A stretch of 64,000 bases of DNA from Bacteroidia bacterium (GCA_041391665.1 JAWKNO010000002.1:1426001-1490000), one strand, 5' to 3'. Counted from the first letter of the stretch, positions 35,318 through 44,452 are shown. Numbers and translations: made by a program. Notes: a model not told the origin generated them from the sequence alone.

Positions 35318-35724
35318 GTTCTCACATTTCCAAACTAATCCGAAAACTCGTAATTGAACGCGCCGGAAACCGTTGCGAATATTGCCGTATCCCACAAGCC
35401 ATCACCAATTACGATTTTCATATTGAACATATTATTGGCATTCAGCACGGAGGTGAAAATTCCCTTGAAAATCTGGCATGGTGTTGTGCTTTTTGTAATT
35501 GGAAAAAAGGCCCGAATATTGCCACAATTCTCGATGGAGAGAAGCAAATCATTCCATTGTTTAATCCCCGTTCACAAAAATGGTTTGATCATTTTGAGAC
35601 ACGTGGAGGACACATTACTGCCAAAACAGATATAGGCAAGGCAACGATCAAATTGCTGGAATTTAACCTTCCCGAAAGAATTGAAATCAGGGATGTTCTG
35701 ACCCAGGCCGGTTATTATCCTTGA
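35314..35724 (+). CDS. HNH endonuclease-domain protein
   Basis: A 136-residue HNH protein. The domain spans about residues 8-70: CEYCRIPQ (first zinc pair), FHIEHIIGIQHGGENSLENL (catalytic His region and structural Asn), and CCAFCNWKKG (second zinc pair). The motif set looks complete. Such small HNH proteins with a coupled upstream partner are frequent in Cyanobacteria and Bacteroidota, and their targets are unknown. It lies in a repeat-rich island and may have come by transfer. Confidence 0.88.
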   Translation: MSSHISKLIRKLVIERAGNRCEYCRIPQAITNYDFHIEHIIGIQHGGENSLENLAWCCAFCNWKKGPNIATILDGEKQIIPLFNPRSQKWFDHFETRGGHITAKTDIGKATIKLLEFNLPERIEIRDVLTQAGYYP

Positions 35725-36273
35725 TCACCCCTCAGACACAGGGATGGAGCGCAGGGATAAATCCCCGCGCTATTGATATTTGAAGCATTTTTCAGGCGAA
35801 GCCCAACCGCGAAGCGTCGAAGATCCCATTAAGGGAGTGATATTATTATAGCCATAGGTGGCCCATTCTATTATATTCCCCTCATCTCCTCGCGCCGCAG
35901 CGCGCATTTTGCTGGAAACATTTGAGGGGCTGACCTACGGCTACAAACATGTGACCTCTCCGAGGTCTTGCCTGACGGCAAATGATCATAGCCATTTCCA
36001 ATTAGTGTCTCTTTTCTTCAGGCATAGCCTGGACTCCGGAGGAGTCATATGTCTGTAGCCATCCGGCGACCTATATTATTTTTTCCCAACATCTCTGCGC
36101 GCCGTACGGCGCCCTATGTTAGCCGGGGCTTCGAGCCTCCTCAGCCACCGGCAGGGGGCCTTCGGCCTGACCATCCGGTGGGTGAGGCTCTCGAACCCCG
36201 GTGGGTGAGGCTCCCAAGCAGGGGCCTTCGGCTCGAACCCCGGTGGTTGAGCGGAGTCGAAGCCCCGGTTTCA
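35725..36273. repeat. Repeat-rich intergenic region with palindromes and a REP-like element
   Basis: It contains further pieces of the mosaic family: GGGATAAATCCCCGCGC near 35753, TCCGGAGGAGTCATATG near 36036, and the palindrome GCGCCGTACGGCGC at 36099-36112. At 36170-36270 a GC-rich stretch has GGTGGGTGAGGCTC twice and then GGTTGAGCGGAGTCGAAGCC, a sequence type commonly seen as dispersed repeats in Bacteroidota. No coding frame is supported. Confidence 0.6.
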
Positions 36274-37050
36274 TCACACCCCCAGCAAATCCAGCGCAGC
36301 CGGGGATAATCGCGCGCGGGTTTCTGGGCGTATATAGCGTGACTGATCGACCTGCTGCGGCTGGTCCCTGCGACAAAAGTAACTGTGGATCGACCGCCGG
36401 TGTTTATCCGTCGTATTGGTTGTGCCGCCATGCCATGCGTGGCTGTTGAAAATTACCACGGTGCCGGCCGGTGCGTGGATGATCAATTCGTCGGGGTGGG
36501 GCGCCAGCGGATCTTCCAGATCCTCCTGTGGTAAAATGGGCAAAAGATGGGTGCCGGGCACAATCCTTGTCGCGCCATTCTGGGCGGAGAAATCGTCCAG
36601 CAGCCAGATCGAATTGCAGACCTTATAGTCTCCCGGCTCAACTGCTTCGTGCCAGTCGGCATGCAATTTTTGTAAACCTGCACCTGGTTTGGCGGCACGG
36701 TAGTTTAGGGACGAGAGTTTGATCTCTTCTCCCAAAACATGGGCAACCGCAGCCAGCACCCGTGGATGTGTATAAAAGATGTCAAACAGTGGATCTTTAT
36801 TTACCAAATCGGCCAGACGGTCTGCACCGGCTTCCTTCGGGTGGCGGATATAAGGCGAATCGAGGAGCTCCGCCCCGGCGGACTCTCCTTCGCTGTCCAT
36901 CAGGGACTGAATCCGCTGGTTAATTGCTGCAACCTGTTCATTAGTCAAAATCTGGCCTAACGGGAGATACCCGTTTTCATCCAGAAATTTTTTCTCTTCC
37001 GGAGAAAGGATTTCCGGCTTTACCCCCAGTTGTTGTAGTGCTTCCTTCAT
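36274..37050 (-). CDS. Phytanoyl-CoA dioxygenase (PhyH)-family protein at the end of the hut operon
   Basis: A 258-residue Fe(II)/2-oxoglutarate oxygenase-like protein. The start at ATG 37050 follows hutF by 4 bp; an upstream ATG at 37188 would lie inside hutF and is rejected. The metal triad is visible as HADWH (His and Asp, about residue 130) and the distal His in NSHAWHGGTTN, followed by the Arg of DKHRRSIHSYF that binds 2-oxoglutarate. Known relatives hydroxylate small molecules. Its place in the operon suggests a substrate linked to histidine or a derivative, but this is inference. Confidence 0.85.
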   Translation of the reverse strand: MKEALQQLGVKPEILSPEEKKFLDENGYLPLGQILTNEQVAAINQRIQSLMDSEGESAGAELLDSPYIRHPKEAGADRLADLVNKDPLFDIFYTHPRVLAAVAHVLGEEIKLSSLNYRAAKPGAGLQKLHADWHEAVEPGDYKVCNSIWLLDDFSAQNGATRIVPGTHLLPILPQEDLEDPLAPHPDELIIHAPAGTVVIFNSHAWHGGTTNTTDKHRRSIHSYFCRRDQPQQVDQSRYIRPETRARLSPAALDLLGV

Positions 37051-37054
37051 GTTT

Positions 37055-38428
37055 TTATCGGTTCTTAAGTTCGCGAATGGTTGTTCCAAAACGTGAGAAA
37101 ATGGTCCCGGATTCCGGGTGTTTTCCTTCATACACCTTCCATTCTCCCGCGACGATGGTTCCCAGCAAAAATGTGGAATCTCCGGCATATATCAAGGTGG
37201 AAAGCAGATTTTCCGGATGGGAATTTTCGATCAATGGATGACGCTCGTCTATCACTACTGCATCAAAGGGTTTCCCTGTCTGAAAATATCCGGAAGGATT
37301 TTCGCCCATGGCTTTCCGCCCGTTTGTCCATACCTGGCGAAATCCGTAAGTACCGCTGTCTGTCTGGTCGGGGGAATGAAATATGTTGCGGCGATGGTGA
37401 TAGATTCGCTGCCCGTAGTCCAATATTCGCAGCTCTTCCATGGGACTCAGCCCGATATGGCTGTCTGTTCCGATCGACCATTTTCCTCCCGACTGCTGAA
37501 ACTCCACAAGTGAAAATCTGCCGTCACCCAGATTTCCTTCGGTGGAAGGACAAAGCACAACCTGCGCCCCGGATTGGGTGATACCCATAATTTCAGATTC
37601 GGTGAGGTGCGTGGCATGCACCAGGTGAAACCGGTCGGTAAGTCCGGCATTTTCTATCAGCCATTCAACCGGACGTTTTCCACAATAAGCCAGACAATCG
37701 GCGACTTCTTTCAGTTGTTCGGCCACATGCACATGAAAGGGCAAGTGCTGATCCGTTTCTCCAATGGTGCGGAGAATATCCTCAAATTTCACCGCACGAA
37801 GGGAATGTACCCCCACACCCAAAGATGCTTTTTCATAAAACTTCAGCGACCTGGCGGAGGCCTCCACCAGCCGAAAATAATCTTCTGTAGCCGGAGAAAT
37901 AAACCGCCGCTGGCCGTGATTGGCAGGCAAACCAAATCCTCCCTGCTGATAAAACATCGGGATCAGCGTAATGCGGATTCCGGCGGTTTGTGCAGCGGAA
38001 ACCAGCCTTTCGCCCAACTCAGACAGGTTATCATAGGGCGAGCCATCTTTGTCATGGTGTACGTAGTGAAATTCTGCGACAGCGGTATAACCCTGCCGGA
38101 GCATTTCTGCATACAACATCGCTGCGACCGCTTCCATTTGGTCCGGATTCATGCTTAGTGCGAGCTGATACATATTTTCCCGCCACGACCAAAAATCATC
38201 TGACTGTACGTGTCTTTCCGCAATCCCTGCCATCGCGTATTGAAAAGCATGGGAATGGGCATTTTGAAAACCCGGCAGTGCATATCCGGCTACTTTTTCT
38301 GTGGCTGAAGTTTCCCCAGGTGCAACATTTCCCGCATACAATATATTGCCCTCAGCATCCAGTTGCACGTACCCGGGGGTAATCCAGCCGGTATCAGTCA
38401 ATAGGCCGGCAAATTCATATACCTTCAT
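37055..38428 (-). CDS. hutF: Formimidoylglutamate deiminase
   Basis: A 457-residue amidohydrolase-superfamily enzyme that converts N-formimino-L-glutamate to N-formyl-L-glutamate and ammonia. The zinc motif is GFQNAHSHAFQYAMAG (His58, His60), with HVHVAEQ and HATHL further on and GTDSHIGLSPMEELR near residue 315, all typical of HutF. The 3' end overlaps nothing; its start overlaps the end of hutG by 14 bases. It defines the five-step pathway through formylglutamate rather than the direct HutG-type formiminoglutamase. Confidence 0.92.
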   Translation of the reverse strand: MKVYEFAGLLTDTGWITPGYVQLDAEGNILYAGNVAPGETSATEKVAGYALPGFQNAHSHAFQYAMAGIAERHVQSDDFWSWRENMYQLALSMNPDQMEAVAAMLYAEMLRQGYTAVAEFHYVHHDKDGSPYDNLSELGERLVSAAQTAGIRITLIPMFYQQGGFGLPANHGQRRFISPATEDYFRLVEASARSLKFYEKASLGVGVHSLRAVKFEDILRTIGETDQHLPFHVHVAEQLKEVADCLAYCGKRPVEWLIENAGLTDRFHLVHATHLTESEIMGITQSGAQVVLCPSTEGNLGDGRFSLVEFQQSGGKWSIGTDSHIGLSPMEELRILDYGQRIYHHRRNIFHSPDQTDSGTYGFRQVWTNGRKAMGENPSGYFQTGKPFDAVVIDERHPLIENSHPENLLSTLIYAGDSTFLLGTIVAGEWKVYEGKHPESGTIFSRFGTTIRELKNR

Positions 38429-39227
38429 GGTTGAGTTTTTCGAGGGTAAGGATCAGGCTGGTAAATAAACTTTTGAGGTGGTTTTGCATGATCGCAGCGC
38501 GTTCGGGGTGATAGTGGGTCTCCGAATCGTCCATATACAAATCTTTGCTTCGCTCCAGCTGTAAGGCATGAACGCCATTTTGCGGCTGTCCAAAAAATCT
38601 TGTGATCTGACCACCTTTAAACAGAGTGTTGTGCATGGGCGAGTAAGGCCCGGAAGAAAGGATTTCCCATGCAGTACGGATCAATTCCGGGTGGGCAGAG
38701 GTTTGATCATTGTCGCCGAGGATCAGGTCGGGAAATGGAGAAGCGTAAATAGAGGGCACCCGCCGCCGGATAGAATGCGCATCATACAGCAAAACATGCT
38801 GAAAATCTTCGCGAAAACCTGCTAAAATTTCCTGAATCTTTGAATGATAGGGGTGATAATACTGCGTTAGCCGGCGTTGAACTTCCTGCGCGTCCGGAGG
38901 AGTATTTTGATAAATATTTTTCCCGAAAAAAGTCTTATCCGGTGTCAAACCCGTGATGGCTCTGCCATCGTCGTATAAAGGTTTGCTGTCAGGATCCCGG
39001 TTGAGATCTATCACCCAGCGGGAATAATTTGCAAAAATCAGGGTAATGCCCATTTGTGGAACAAAATCATACAACTGCTGAAGAAACCAGTCGGTATCGT
39101 CAGGCGCATCGATTTGTTCCTGTACATACATATCCCGGATATCATCAGGAAAATCTGTCCCACAATGGGGAATGCTCACCAGCACCGGCACCTTTTTGCC
39201 AATAGGCTCAACGATTGTAAACACCAT
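38415..39227 (-). CDS. hutG: N-formylglutamate deformylase
   Basis: A 270-residue N-formylglutamate amidohydrolase, which releases formate and glutamate as the last step of the pathway. Motifs: VLVSIPHCGTDFP near the start, WVIDLNRDPDSKPLYDDGRA, and LYDAHSIRRRVP near residue 145; these contain the usual metal-binding residues. It lies between hutI (5 bp) and hutF (14-base overlap). Confidence 0.9.
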   Translation of the reverse strand: MVFTIVEPIGKKVPVLVSIPHCGTDFPDDIRDMYVQEQIDAPDDTDWFLQQLYDFVPQMGITLIFANYSRWVIDLNRDPDSKPLYDDGRAITGLTPDKTFFGKNIYQNTPPDAQEVQRRLTQYYHPYHSKIQEILAGFREDFQHVLLYDAHSIRRRVPSIYASPFPDLILGDNDQTSAHPELIRTAWEILSSGPYSPMHNTLFKGGQITRFFGQPQNGVHALQLERSKDLYMDDSETHYHPERAAIMQNHLKSLFTSLILTLEKLNHEGI

Positions 39228-39232
39228 ATTTT

Positions 39233-40471
39233 TTACTTTTCAGACAGGACATTCCGGCCATTTTTCCAAACCATCACAGGTTTCATTTTACCCTGAAAAT
39301 ACATAACATCCCGATAATCGCGGGCAGGAAAAGCAATCATGTCGGCAATTTTTCCCGGCTGAAGCACCCCGCGGTCCGGCAAACCCAAAGCCATGGCCGC
39401 CCGGGTGGTGATTCCGGCCAGTGTTTCGGCGACAGAAAGTTTTTCGGCAGCCCCCATGACCGCAGCCTGCATCAGCAGATCCCCCATCGGGGCACTTCCG
39501 GGATTCCAGTCGGAGGCAATGGCCAGACAAGCGCCGGCATCGAGCAATTTACGCGCCGGGGCAAAAGGCATACCTAATCCCAAAGAAGCACCCGGCAAAA
39601 CTACCGCCACGCAGGAGGAGGAACCGATCATCGCAATTTCCCGTTCGCCGCTGGCTTCCAGATGATCGAGACTTCTCGCGCCTAGTTTTACGCCCAGCTC
39701 ACTTGCCCCTGTAGAAAACTGATCGGCATGAATGGTGATTTCAAATCCCATTCGCTGCGCTTCCCGGAGAAAAGGCTCGGCAGCCGCCACAGGAAAAGCC
39801 GTCTCCTCAATAAAAATATCCACCCGCCGGGTTAGGTTTCTGGCCTGAATCTTCGGCAGGAGATCAGCAAGAATCATGTGCAAATAGGCCGACTCATCAC
39901 CCGCAAAATCTTTCGGTTTGATATGCGCCGCCAGACAGGTAGAAATGGTATCAATTTTTTCCATTTCCCCCACCGCAGCGATAACTTCCAGCATTTTCAG
40001 TTCATCGGCAACACTCAACCCATACCCACTTTTTACCTCCACGGTAGTAATTCCATCGGCCAGCAATCTTCGGGCACGGATACGGGTTTCTTCCAGGAGA
40101 TGGTCTTTGTCAGCAGCACGCGTATGGCTTACAGAAGTCCAGATTCCGCCTCCGGCGGCAGCAATTTCCAGGTAAGATTTCCCGGCAACGCGCATTGCGT
40201 AATCATTGACCCGCGATCCGGCATAGCAGATATGCGTATGCGCATCAATCAAACCCGGCATCAACACCTTGTCCCCTGAAACTATTTCCCGCGAAATTCC
40301 CGGAAACGAGGAAAGTTTCTCCCAGGTATCTATGGCGGCAATTTTTCCATCTTCCACCACCACTCCGCCTTCTACAATGATCGGCAACTGCTCATCGGCA
40401 ACAGGTCCTTTCCCCGGCAAATGCGTCATGGGTATGATCTGCCGGAAAGGACCAATCAGTCGTTTTTCCAT
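39233..40471 (-). CDS. hutI: Imidazolonepropionase
   Basis: A 412-residue metal-dependent amidohydrolase that opens the ring of imidazolone propionate to give N-formimino-glutamate. Signature pieces: MPGLIDAHTHICYAGSR (His78 and His80), EVKSGYGLSVADELKML, IHADQFSTGASELG, and ASDWNPGSAPMGDLLMQAA near the end. Length matches the family. The order hutU-hutI-hutG-hutF follows the order of the reactions. Confidence 0.95.
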   Translation of the reverse strand: MEKRLIGPFRQIIPMTHLPGKGPVADEQLPIIVEGGVVVEDGKIAAIDTWEKLSSFPGISREIVSGDKVLMPGLIDAHTHICYAGSRVNDYAMRVAGKSYLEIAAAGGGIWTSVSHTRAADKDHLLEETRIRARRLLADGITTVEVKSGYGLSVADELKMLEVIAAVGEMEKIDTISTCLAAHIKPKDFAGDESAYLHMILADLLPKIQARNLTRRVDIFIEETAFPVAAAEPFLREAQRMGFEITIHADQFSTGASELGVKLGARSLDHLEASGEREIAMIGSSSCVAVVLPGASLGLGMPFAPARKLLDAGACLAIASDWNPGSAPMGDLLMQAAVMGAAEKLSVAETLAGITTRAAMALGLPDRGVLQPGKIADMIAFPARDYRDVMYFQGKMKPVMVWKNGRNVLSEK

Positions 40472-40480
40472 ATTTCAGGA

Positions 40481-42169
40481 TTAAAGATTTAAGTCAAATG
40501 CATCTGCGACAGCCTGCGCTTCGGCATAACCGGCATCTTTATGCCGAAAAACACCCATTGCGGGATCGTTAAACAAAACCCTGCGCAAACACCGGTCGGC
40601 CCGATCGGTGCCGTCAGCTACCACCACCATGCCGGCATGCTGGGAGTACCCCATCCCTACCCCACCGCCGTGGTGAAAAGAAACCCAGGTTGCCCCTCCC
40701 GAAGTATTGGCCATCAGGTTGAGCAATGGCCAGTCAGAAACGGCATCCGAACCGTCGAGCATGCCTTCCGTTTCCCGGTTGGGCGATGCCACCGAACCGC
40801 AATCCAGGTGGTCGCGGCCAATGACAATGGGCGCTTTCACCTTACCGGTCCGAACCAGATCATTAAAAATCAATCCTGCTTTTTCCCTTTCTCCCAGACC
40901 CAGCCAACAGATACGGCAGGGAATACCCTGAAAAGCCACTTTCTGACGCGCCTCCCGCAGCCAGTTGATCATATGGATATTTTCCGGAAAAGCTTCAATC
41001 AGCGCTTCATCCGTGGTGTAAATATCTTCAGGATCCCCGCTCAATGCCGCCCAGCGAAAAGGCCCTTTTCCTTCACAAAATAGGGGGCGAATATATTCCG
41101 GTACGAATCCGTGAAAGTTAAAAGCGTTGGCTTCCCCACCCTGCCGGGCAAATTCGCGGAGATTATTGCCATAGTCGAAGGTTTTACTTCCGCGTTTCTG
41201 CATTTCCAGCATAAATCCGACGTGCCGGGCCATGCTTTGAAGAGAGCGGGTTTTATATTGTTCAGGATCCGCTTCGCGGAGTTGGGCAGCCTCTGCCAGT
41301 GACATTCCATTGGGAATGTAGCCATGTACGGGATCATGGGCAGAAGTCTGGTCTGTAAGAATATCGGGGATTATATTGTCGTGGAGCAATTTTTCGAGCA
41401 TATCGCCCGCATCGGACACCAGTCCGATGGAAATCGCCTCACCTTTGTCGCGGGCTGCGAGGGCCCAGTCCCGGGCCTCTTCATACGATGAAGTCATCCG
41501 GTCGATATAGCGGGTTTTCAGCCGCTTCTGAATCCGGGCGGGGTCCACGTCTGCGCCAAGGAAGGTCGCACCAGCCATGGTAGCCGCAAGGGGTTGTGCG
41601 CCGCCCATGCCGCCGAGTCCGGCAGTAACCAGCAACTTATTGCGGAGACTTCCGCCAAAATGTTTCTGGCCGCAGGCTACAAAGGTTTCGTACGTTCCCT
41701 GAAGGATTCCCTGTGTGCCGATATAAATCCAGCTGCCGGCTGTCATTTGCCCATACATCATCAGACCACGGGCTTTCAGCGATTCAAAGTGTTCCCAGGT
41801 TGCCCAGGCAGGTACCAGATTGCTGTTGGCGATGAGCACACGGGGCGCTTCGGGGTGGGTACGCACAACGCCGACGGGTTTGCCCGATTGCACCAGCAAG
41901 CTCTCGTCATCTTCCAGGCGGAGCAGGAGTTCGATTATGCGGCGGGCTTCCTTTTCATTTCGGGCAGCCTGCCCGGTTCCGCCATAAACCACCAGCCGGG
42001 AAGGATCTTCCGCCACTTCGGCATCGAGGTTATTGAGAAACATGCGCAGCGGGGCTTCTGTTTGCCAGGAACGGGCATGCAGTGTATTGCCGGCAGGGGC
42101 TTTGTAGTGAGGATGCGAAGCGTAAGCTTGCAGAAACTGTTCGAGGTAAGATTGCGTTATTGTAGCCAT
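40481..42169 (-). CDS. hutU: Urocanate hydratase
   Basis: A 562-residue NAD-dependent urocanase that hydrates urocanate to imidazolone propionate. Key regions include the NAD-binding TAGLGGMGGAQPLAATMAGA (about residue 185) and the active-site region RDHLDCGSVASPNRETEGM (about 450), with the conserved Cys. It is the first gene of the minus-strand unit. No histidine ammonia-lyase (hutH) or hut repressor is present in the window. I do not see a convincing promoter in the 91-base gap to the divergent gene at 42261. Confidence 0.96.
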   Translation of the reverse strand: MATITQSYLEQFLQAYASHPHYKAPAGNTLHARSWQTEAPLRMFLNNLDAEVAEDPSRLVVYGGTGQAARNEKEARRIIELLLRLEDDESLLVQSGKPVGVVRTHPEAPRVLIANSNLVPAWATWEHFESLKARGLMMYGQMTAGSWIYIGTQGILQGTYETFVACGQKHFGGSLRNKLLVTAGLGGMGGAQPLAATMAGATFLGADVDPARIQKRLKTRYIDRMTSSYEEARDWALAARDKGEAISIGLVSDAGDMLEKLLHDNIIPDILTDQTSAHDPVHGYIPNGMSLAEAAQLREADPEQYKTRSLQSMARHVGFMLEMQKRGSKTFDYGNNLREFARQGGEANAFNFHGFVPEYIRPLFCEGKGPFRWAALSGDPEDIYTTDEALIEAFPENIHMINWLREARQKVAFQGIPCRICWLGLGEREKAGLIFNDLVRTGKVKAPIVIGRDHLDCGSVASPNRETEGMLDGSDAVSDWPLLNLMANTSGGATWVSFHHGGGVGMGYSQHAGMVVVADGTDRADRCLRRVLFNDPAMGVFRHKDAGYAEAQAVADAFDLNL

Positions 42170-42260
42170 AGTCGATGATATTCAAACAGGCAATATGACT
42201 CAGATTGCCGTCTTTTTCAAATTGTCCATTCAATTTGTGGGAATTCTTTAACTTTAGGAT

Positions 42261-42989
42261 ATGAATCTGCGATTAATTTTTGCCACTTTTTTCTTTTTTC
42301 TCTCTGCATCGGGGCATATTCTGGGGCAGAAAAAACCGGAAGGTTGGGAATGCCGGCTCTCTGGAAATGATTCGGTCATGACTGTTTTTCTCGATATTCA
42401 TGATCCCATCATTTGCGACCAGGTGCTGATCACAGGCCTTACCCTTTGGATCGCGCCGGACGGCAAAAAAAAGGCCATCAGAGGCATTCATTATCCACTG
42501 GGTTTGCCCGAAGATGCGCGCACCAATGATCCCGGCGTTTTACTGGAACAGCGAAGTAATATTCACAATGCCTTTCCGGATTTGCCCGGAGAGATGCGGC
42601 ATCTGGAGTTAGTCAATTTTTACGGCGAAGGAGAATACACCTGGGGCGAAAACCAAAATCCGGGAAGTATTCAGACGACCATTCAGGCAGGGAAAAACAA
42701 AACCCTTCACTACCAGGCACTCATTCCGGTCGAACTGATATTTGGCAAACAAGCCGAACTGTACCGGGAGGGGAGAGAAAAACACTTTACGCTGGGATTC
42801 GAAACAGGCAAACTCGGAAGGCCACTCATCCGCGGTGATATGGGTGTAGGGATGGGAATGGGAAGTCAGGCAACCGTAACAGGCAGTTATGACCGACTGA
42901 TGCAGAATATGCTGGAGGATTATCGCGCATTTACCGTACCAGCCGCATTTGAGCTAAAAAAACAGCAGTTGCCCGCAACGGATAAATAA
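42261..42989 (+). CDS. Uncharacterised secreted protein
   Basis: A 242-residue protein with a signal peptide (about 1-22, ending GHILGQ). It is not recognised. The body has short beta-type segments (MTVFLDIHDPIICDQVLITG, LWIAPDGKKKAIRGIHYPLG) and a Gly-rich part GDMGVGMGMGSQATVTGSYD near residue 195. No metal or catalytic motif is evident. It is divergent from hutU and separated by 59 bp from the sigma-factor gene; it might belong with the latter, but this is only position. Confidence 0.65.
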   Translation: MNLRLIFATFFFFLSASGHILGQKKPEGWECRLSGNDSVMTVFLDIHDPIICDQVLITGLTLWIAPDGKKKAIRGIHYPLGLPEDARTNDPGVLLEQRSNIHNAFPDLPGEMRHLELVNFYGEGEYTWGENQNPGSIQTTIQAGKNKTLHYQALIPVELIFGKQAELYREGREKHFTLGFETGKLGRPLIRGDMGVGMGMGSQATVTGSYDRLMQNMLEDYRAFTVPAAFELKKQQLPATDK

Positions 42990-43048
42990 TTTAAGCCGAC
43001 GGGAATAAACCCCTGCAAACCAGTGTCTAACCAACAAAACCGAGAACG

Positions 43049-43633
43049 TTGTTGATATTGGCAACTGTACCAGATACCGAACTGATCGAAAGATCCCGAA
43101 ACGGCGACCAGTCAGCTTTTCGCTTGCTGGTAGAGAGATATGAACGGCAGGTAGCGGGAACAGTGATCGGTATGATGGGAAATACAGAAGAAGCCGAAGA
43201 TGTGGGACAGGAAGTGTTCATTCGATTTTTCCGGTCAATGGACAATTTCAGGGGAGATTCTGCGCTGGGAACCTACCTGACAAGAATCGCCATCAACCTC
43301 TCACTCAACGCCATAAAAAAGAGGAAAAGAAAACAAATATTTAACTTTTTCTCTACAGAAGATAAAGCGCCGGTGTTTCAGATTCCGGATACAGGACAGA
43401 CACGGGAGCAGGTAGAAACCCAGGAACTGGTACAGAAAGCCCTGTTGGATCTGGATAAAGATTTTCGGGCGGTATTGGTTCTCCGTATGATTGAGGGATA
43501 TTCCTCACAGGAAACGGCGGATATGCTCGGACTTCCTTTAGGCACGGTGCTTTCCAGGTTGTCCAGGGCACAAAAAAAACTGAAAGAGATTTTAGAAAAT
43601 ACGTATGGGGTTCATTTACGGGAAGCCCTTTAA
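43049..43633 (+). CDS. ECF-type RNA polymerase sigma factor
   Basis: A 194-residue sigma-70-family ECF factor. Region 2 is clear (AFRLLVERYERQVAGTVIGM, EDVGQEVFIRFFRSMDNFRG) and region 4 gives the helix-turn-helix GYSSQETADMLGLPLGTVLS. No ATG lies between the in-frame stop at 43028 and the domain; possible starts are TTG at 43049, 43052 or 43058, so it uses a non-ATG start or the true start is obscured by a sequence error. It heads a cluster with a putative anti-sigma factor 12 bp downstream and a membrane protein. Confidence 0.9.
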   Translation: MLILATVPDTELIERSRNGDQSAFRLLVERYERQVAGTVIGMMGNTEEAEDVGQEVFIRFFRSMDNFRGDSALGTYLTRIAINLSLNAIKKRKRKQIFNFFSTEDKAPVFQIPDTGQTREQVETQELVQKALLDLDKDFRAVLVLRMIEGYSSQETADMLGLPLGTVLSRLSRAQKKLKEILENTYGVHLREAL

Positions 43634-43645
43634 GTCAACAGAGTT

Positions 43646-43978
43646 ATGGAAAGGAAATTATATCAACTCTTGCTTCGCACTCAGGAAGAAAGCCCTTCCG
43701 AAGAAGAAAAACAGCTATTGGAACAATCATTTCAATTTCAGCCTTTTTTCTCCTCCCGGGTAATGGCACGTCTGGAAAAAGCATACAAAGAAGAGCGGGA
43801 ATGGCTTCCGGGACTTACGTTTGCCTTTAGCCGGGTGGCTTTACCCGTACTTGCCGCGACAATTGTATTTTTGGCCGTAATTGTATTCAAAGATCAGACG
43901 GTTTCTTTGGATACGCTTATTGGCACCTCCGAAATTAGTGTAGAAGATATTGTGGGAAATGTTTTTGTCAGCCTTTAA
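43646..43978 (+). CDS. Putative anti-sigma factor, single-pass membrane protein
   Basis: A 110-residue protein with a cytoplasmic N-terminal part (about 1-65, acidic, EESPSEEEKQLLEQSF) and one membrane helix (VALPVLAATIVFLAVIVF, about 69-86), then about 20 residues outside. Its size, topology and location directly after an ECF sigma gene fit an anti-sigma factor; no zinc HxxxCxxC motif is seen. Identification rests mainly on context. Confidence 0.6.
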   Translation: MERKLYQLLLRTQEESPSEEEKQLLEQSFQFQPFFSSRVMARLEKAYKEEREWLPGLTFAFSRVALPVLAATIVFLAVIVFKDQTVSLDTLIGTSEISVEDIVGNVFVSL

Positions 43979-43988
43979 TGCCGATCTT

Positions 43989-44408
43989 ATGTACACCAGA
44001 ATAAAGCCAATTGCCATTATCCTCCTTACGCTGGCTATCGGGTTTGCGGCCGGATTTATCAGCAGTGGGTGGATTGTAAAAAAGCGCTTCGAGAATATGC
44101 GCAAAATCATGGATGACAAAGCCTATTTCGAAAACTTTTTCTCCGAAATGGCCAATGCAGATCCGGAACAAATGAATAAAATCAGACCAATCCTGGAAAC
44201 TTATCATCAGGAGGTACAGGCATCGCAAAAGGTATTCTTTTCCCAAATGCGTGAGCGGTCTGATAGTCTTAGACTTCAGCTAAAACCCTATCTGAGTGAA
44301 GACCAGATTGAAAAAGTGATTCAGGCAATGCATTTCCGGGGAAGAAAAAGAAAACATCAAAGACCGGAAGGATTTCCACCACCCGGAGGACCGCCCAGGC
44401 CCGAATAA
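43989..44408 (+). CDS. Membrane-anchored periplasmic Spy/heavy-metal-sensor-like protein
   Basis: A 139-residue protein: N-terminal membrane helix (IKPIAIILLTLAIGFAAGF), then a helical periplasmic part (KKRFENMRKIMDDKAYFENF, RPILETYHQEVQASQ, LKPYLSEDQIEKVIQAM) and a basic/proline-rich tail (GFPPPGGPPRPE). The hairpin-like helical part resembles periplasmic sensors found next to ECF sigma factors. It starts 10 bases after the anti-sigma gene. It may sense the signal for the sigma system (inference). Confidence 0.6.
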   Translation: MYTRIKPIAIILLTLAIGFAAGFISSGWIVKKRFENMRKIMDDKAYFENFFSEMANADPEQMNKIRPILETYHQEVQASQKVFFSQMRERSDSLRLQLKPYLSEDQIEKVIQAMHFRGRKRKHQRPEGFPPPGGPPRPE

Positions 44409-44421
44409 TAATTTCAAAATA

Positions 44422-44446
44422 ATCCCTATTTTTACGGGATATTTTT
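44422..44446 (+). terminator. Weak terminator after the sigma-factor cluster
   Basis: A 5-bp stem (ATCCC at 44422-44426, GGGAT at 44436-44440) with a T-run 44442-44446. Confidence 0.4.
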
Positions 44447-44452
44447 AAAGAA

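Noticed and set aside
37051..37188. Longer N-terminus of the PhyH-family protein from ATG 37188
   Set aside because: It would overlap hutF by over 130 bases with no family similarity; ATG 37050 gives the normal length.
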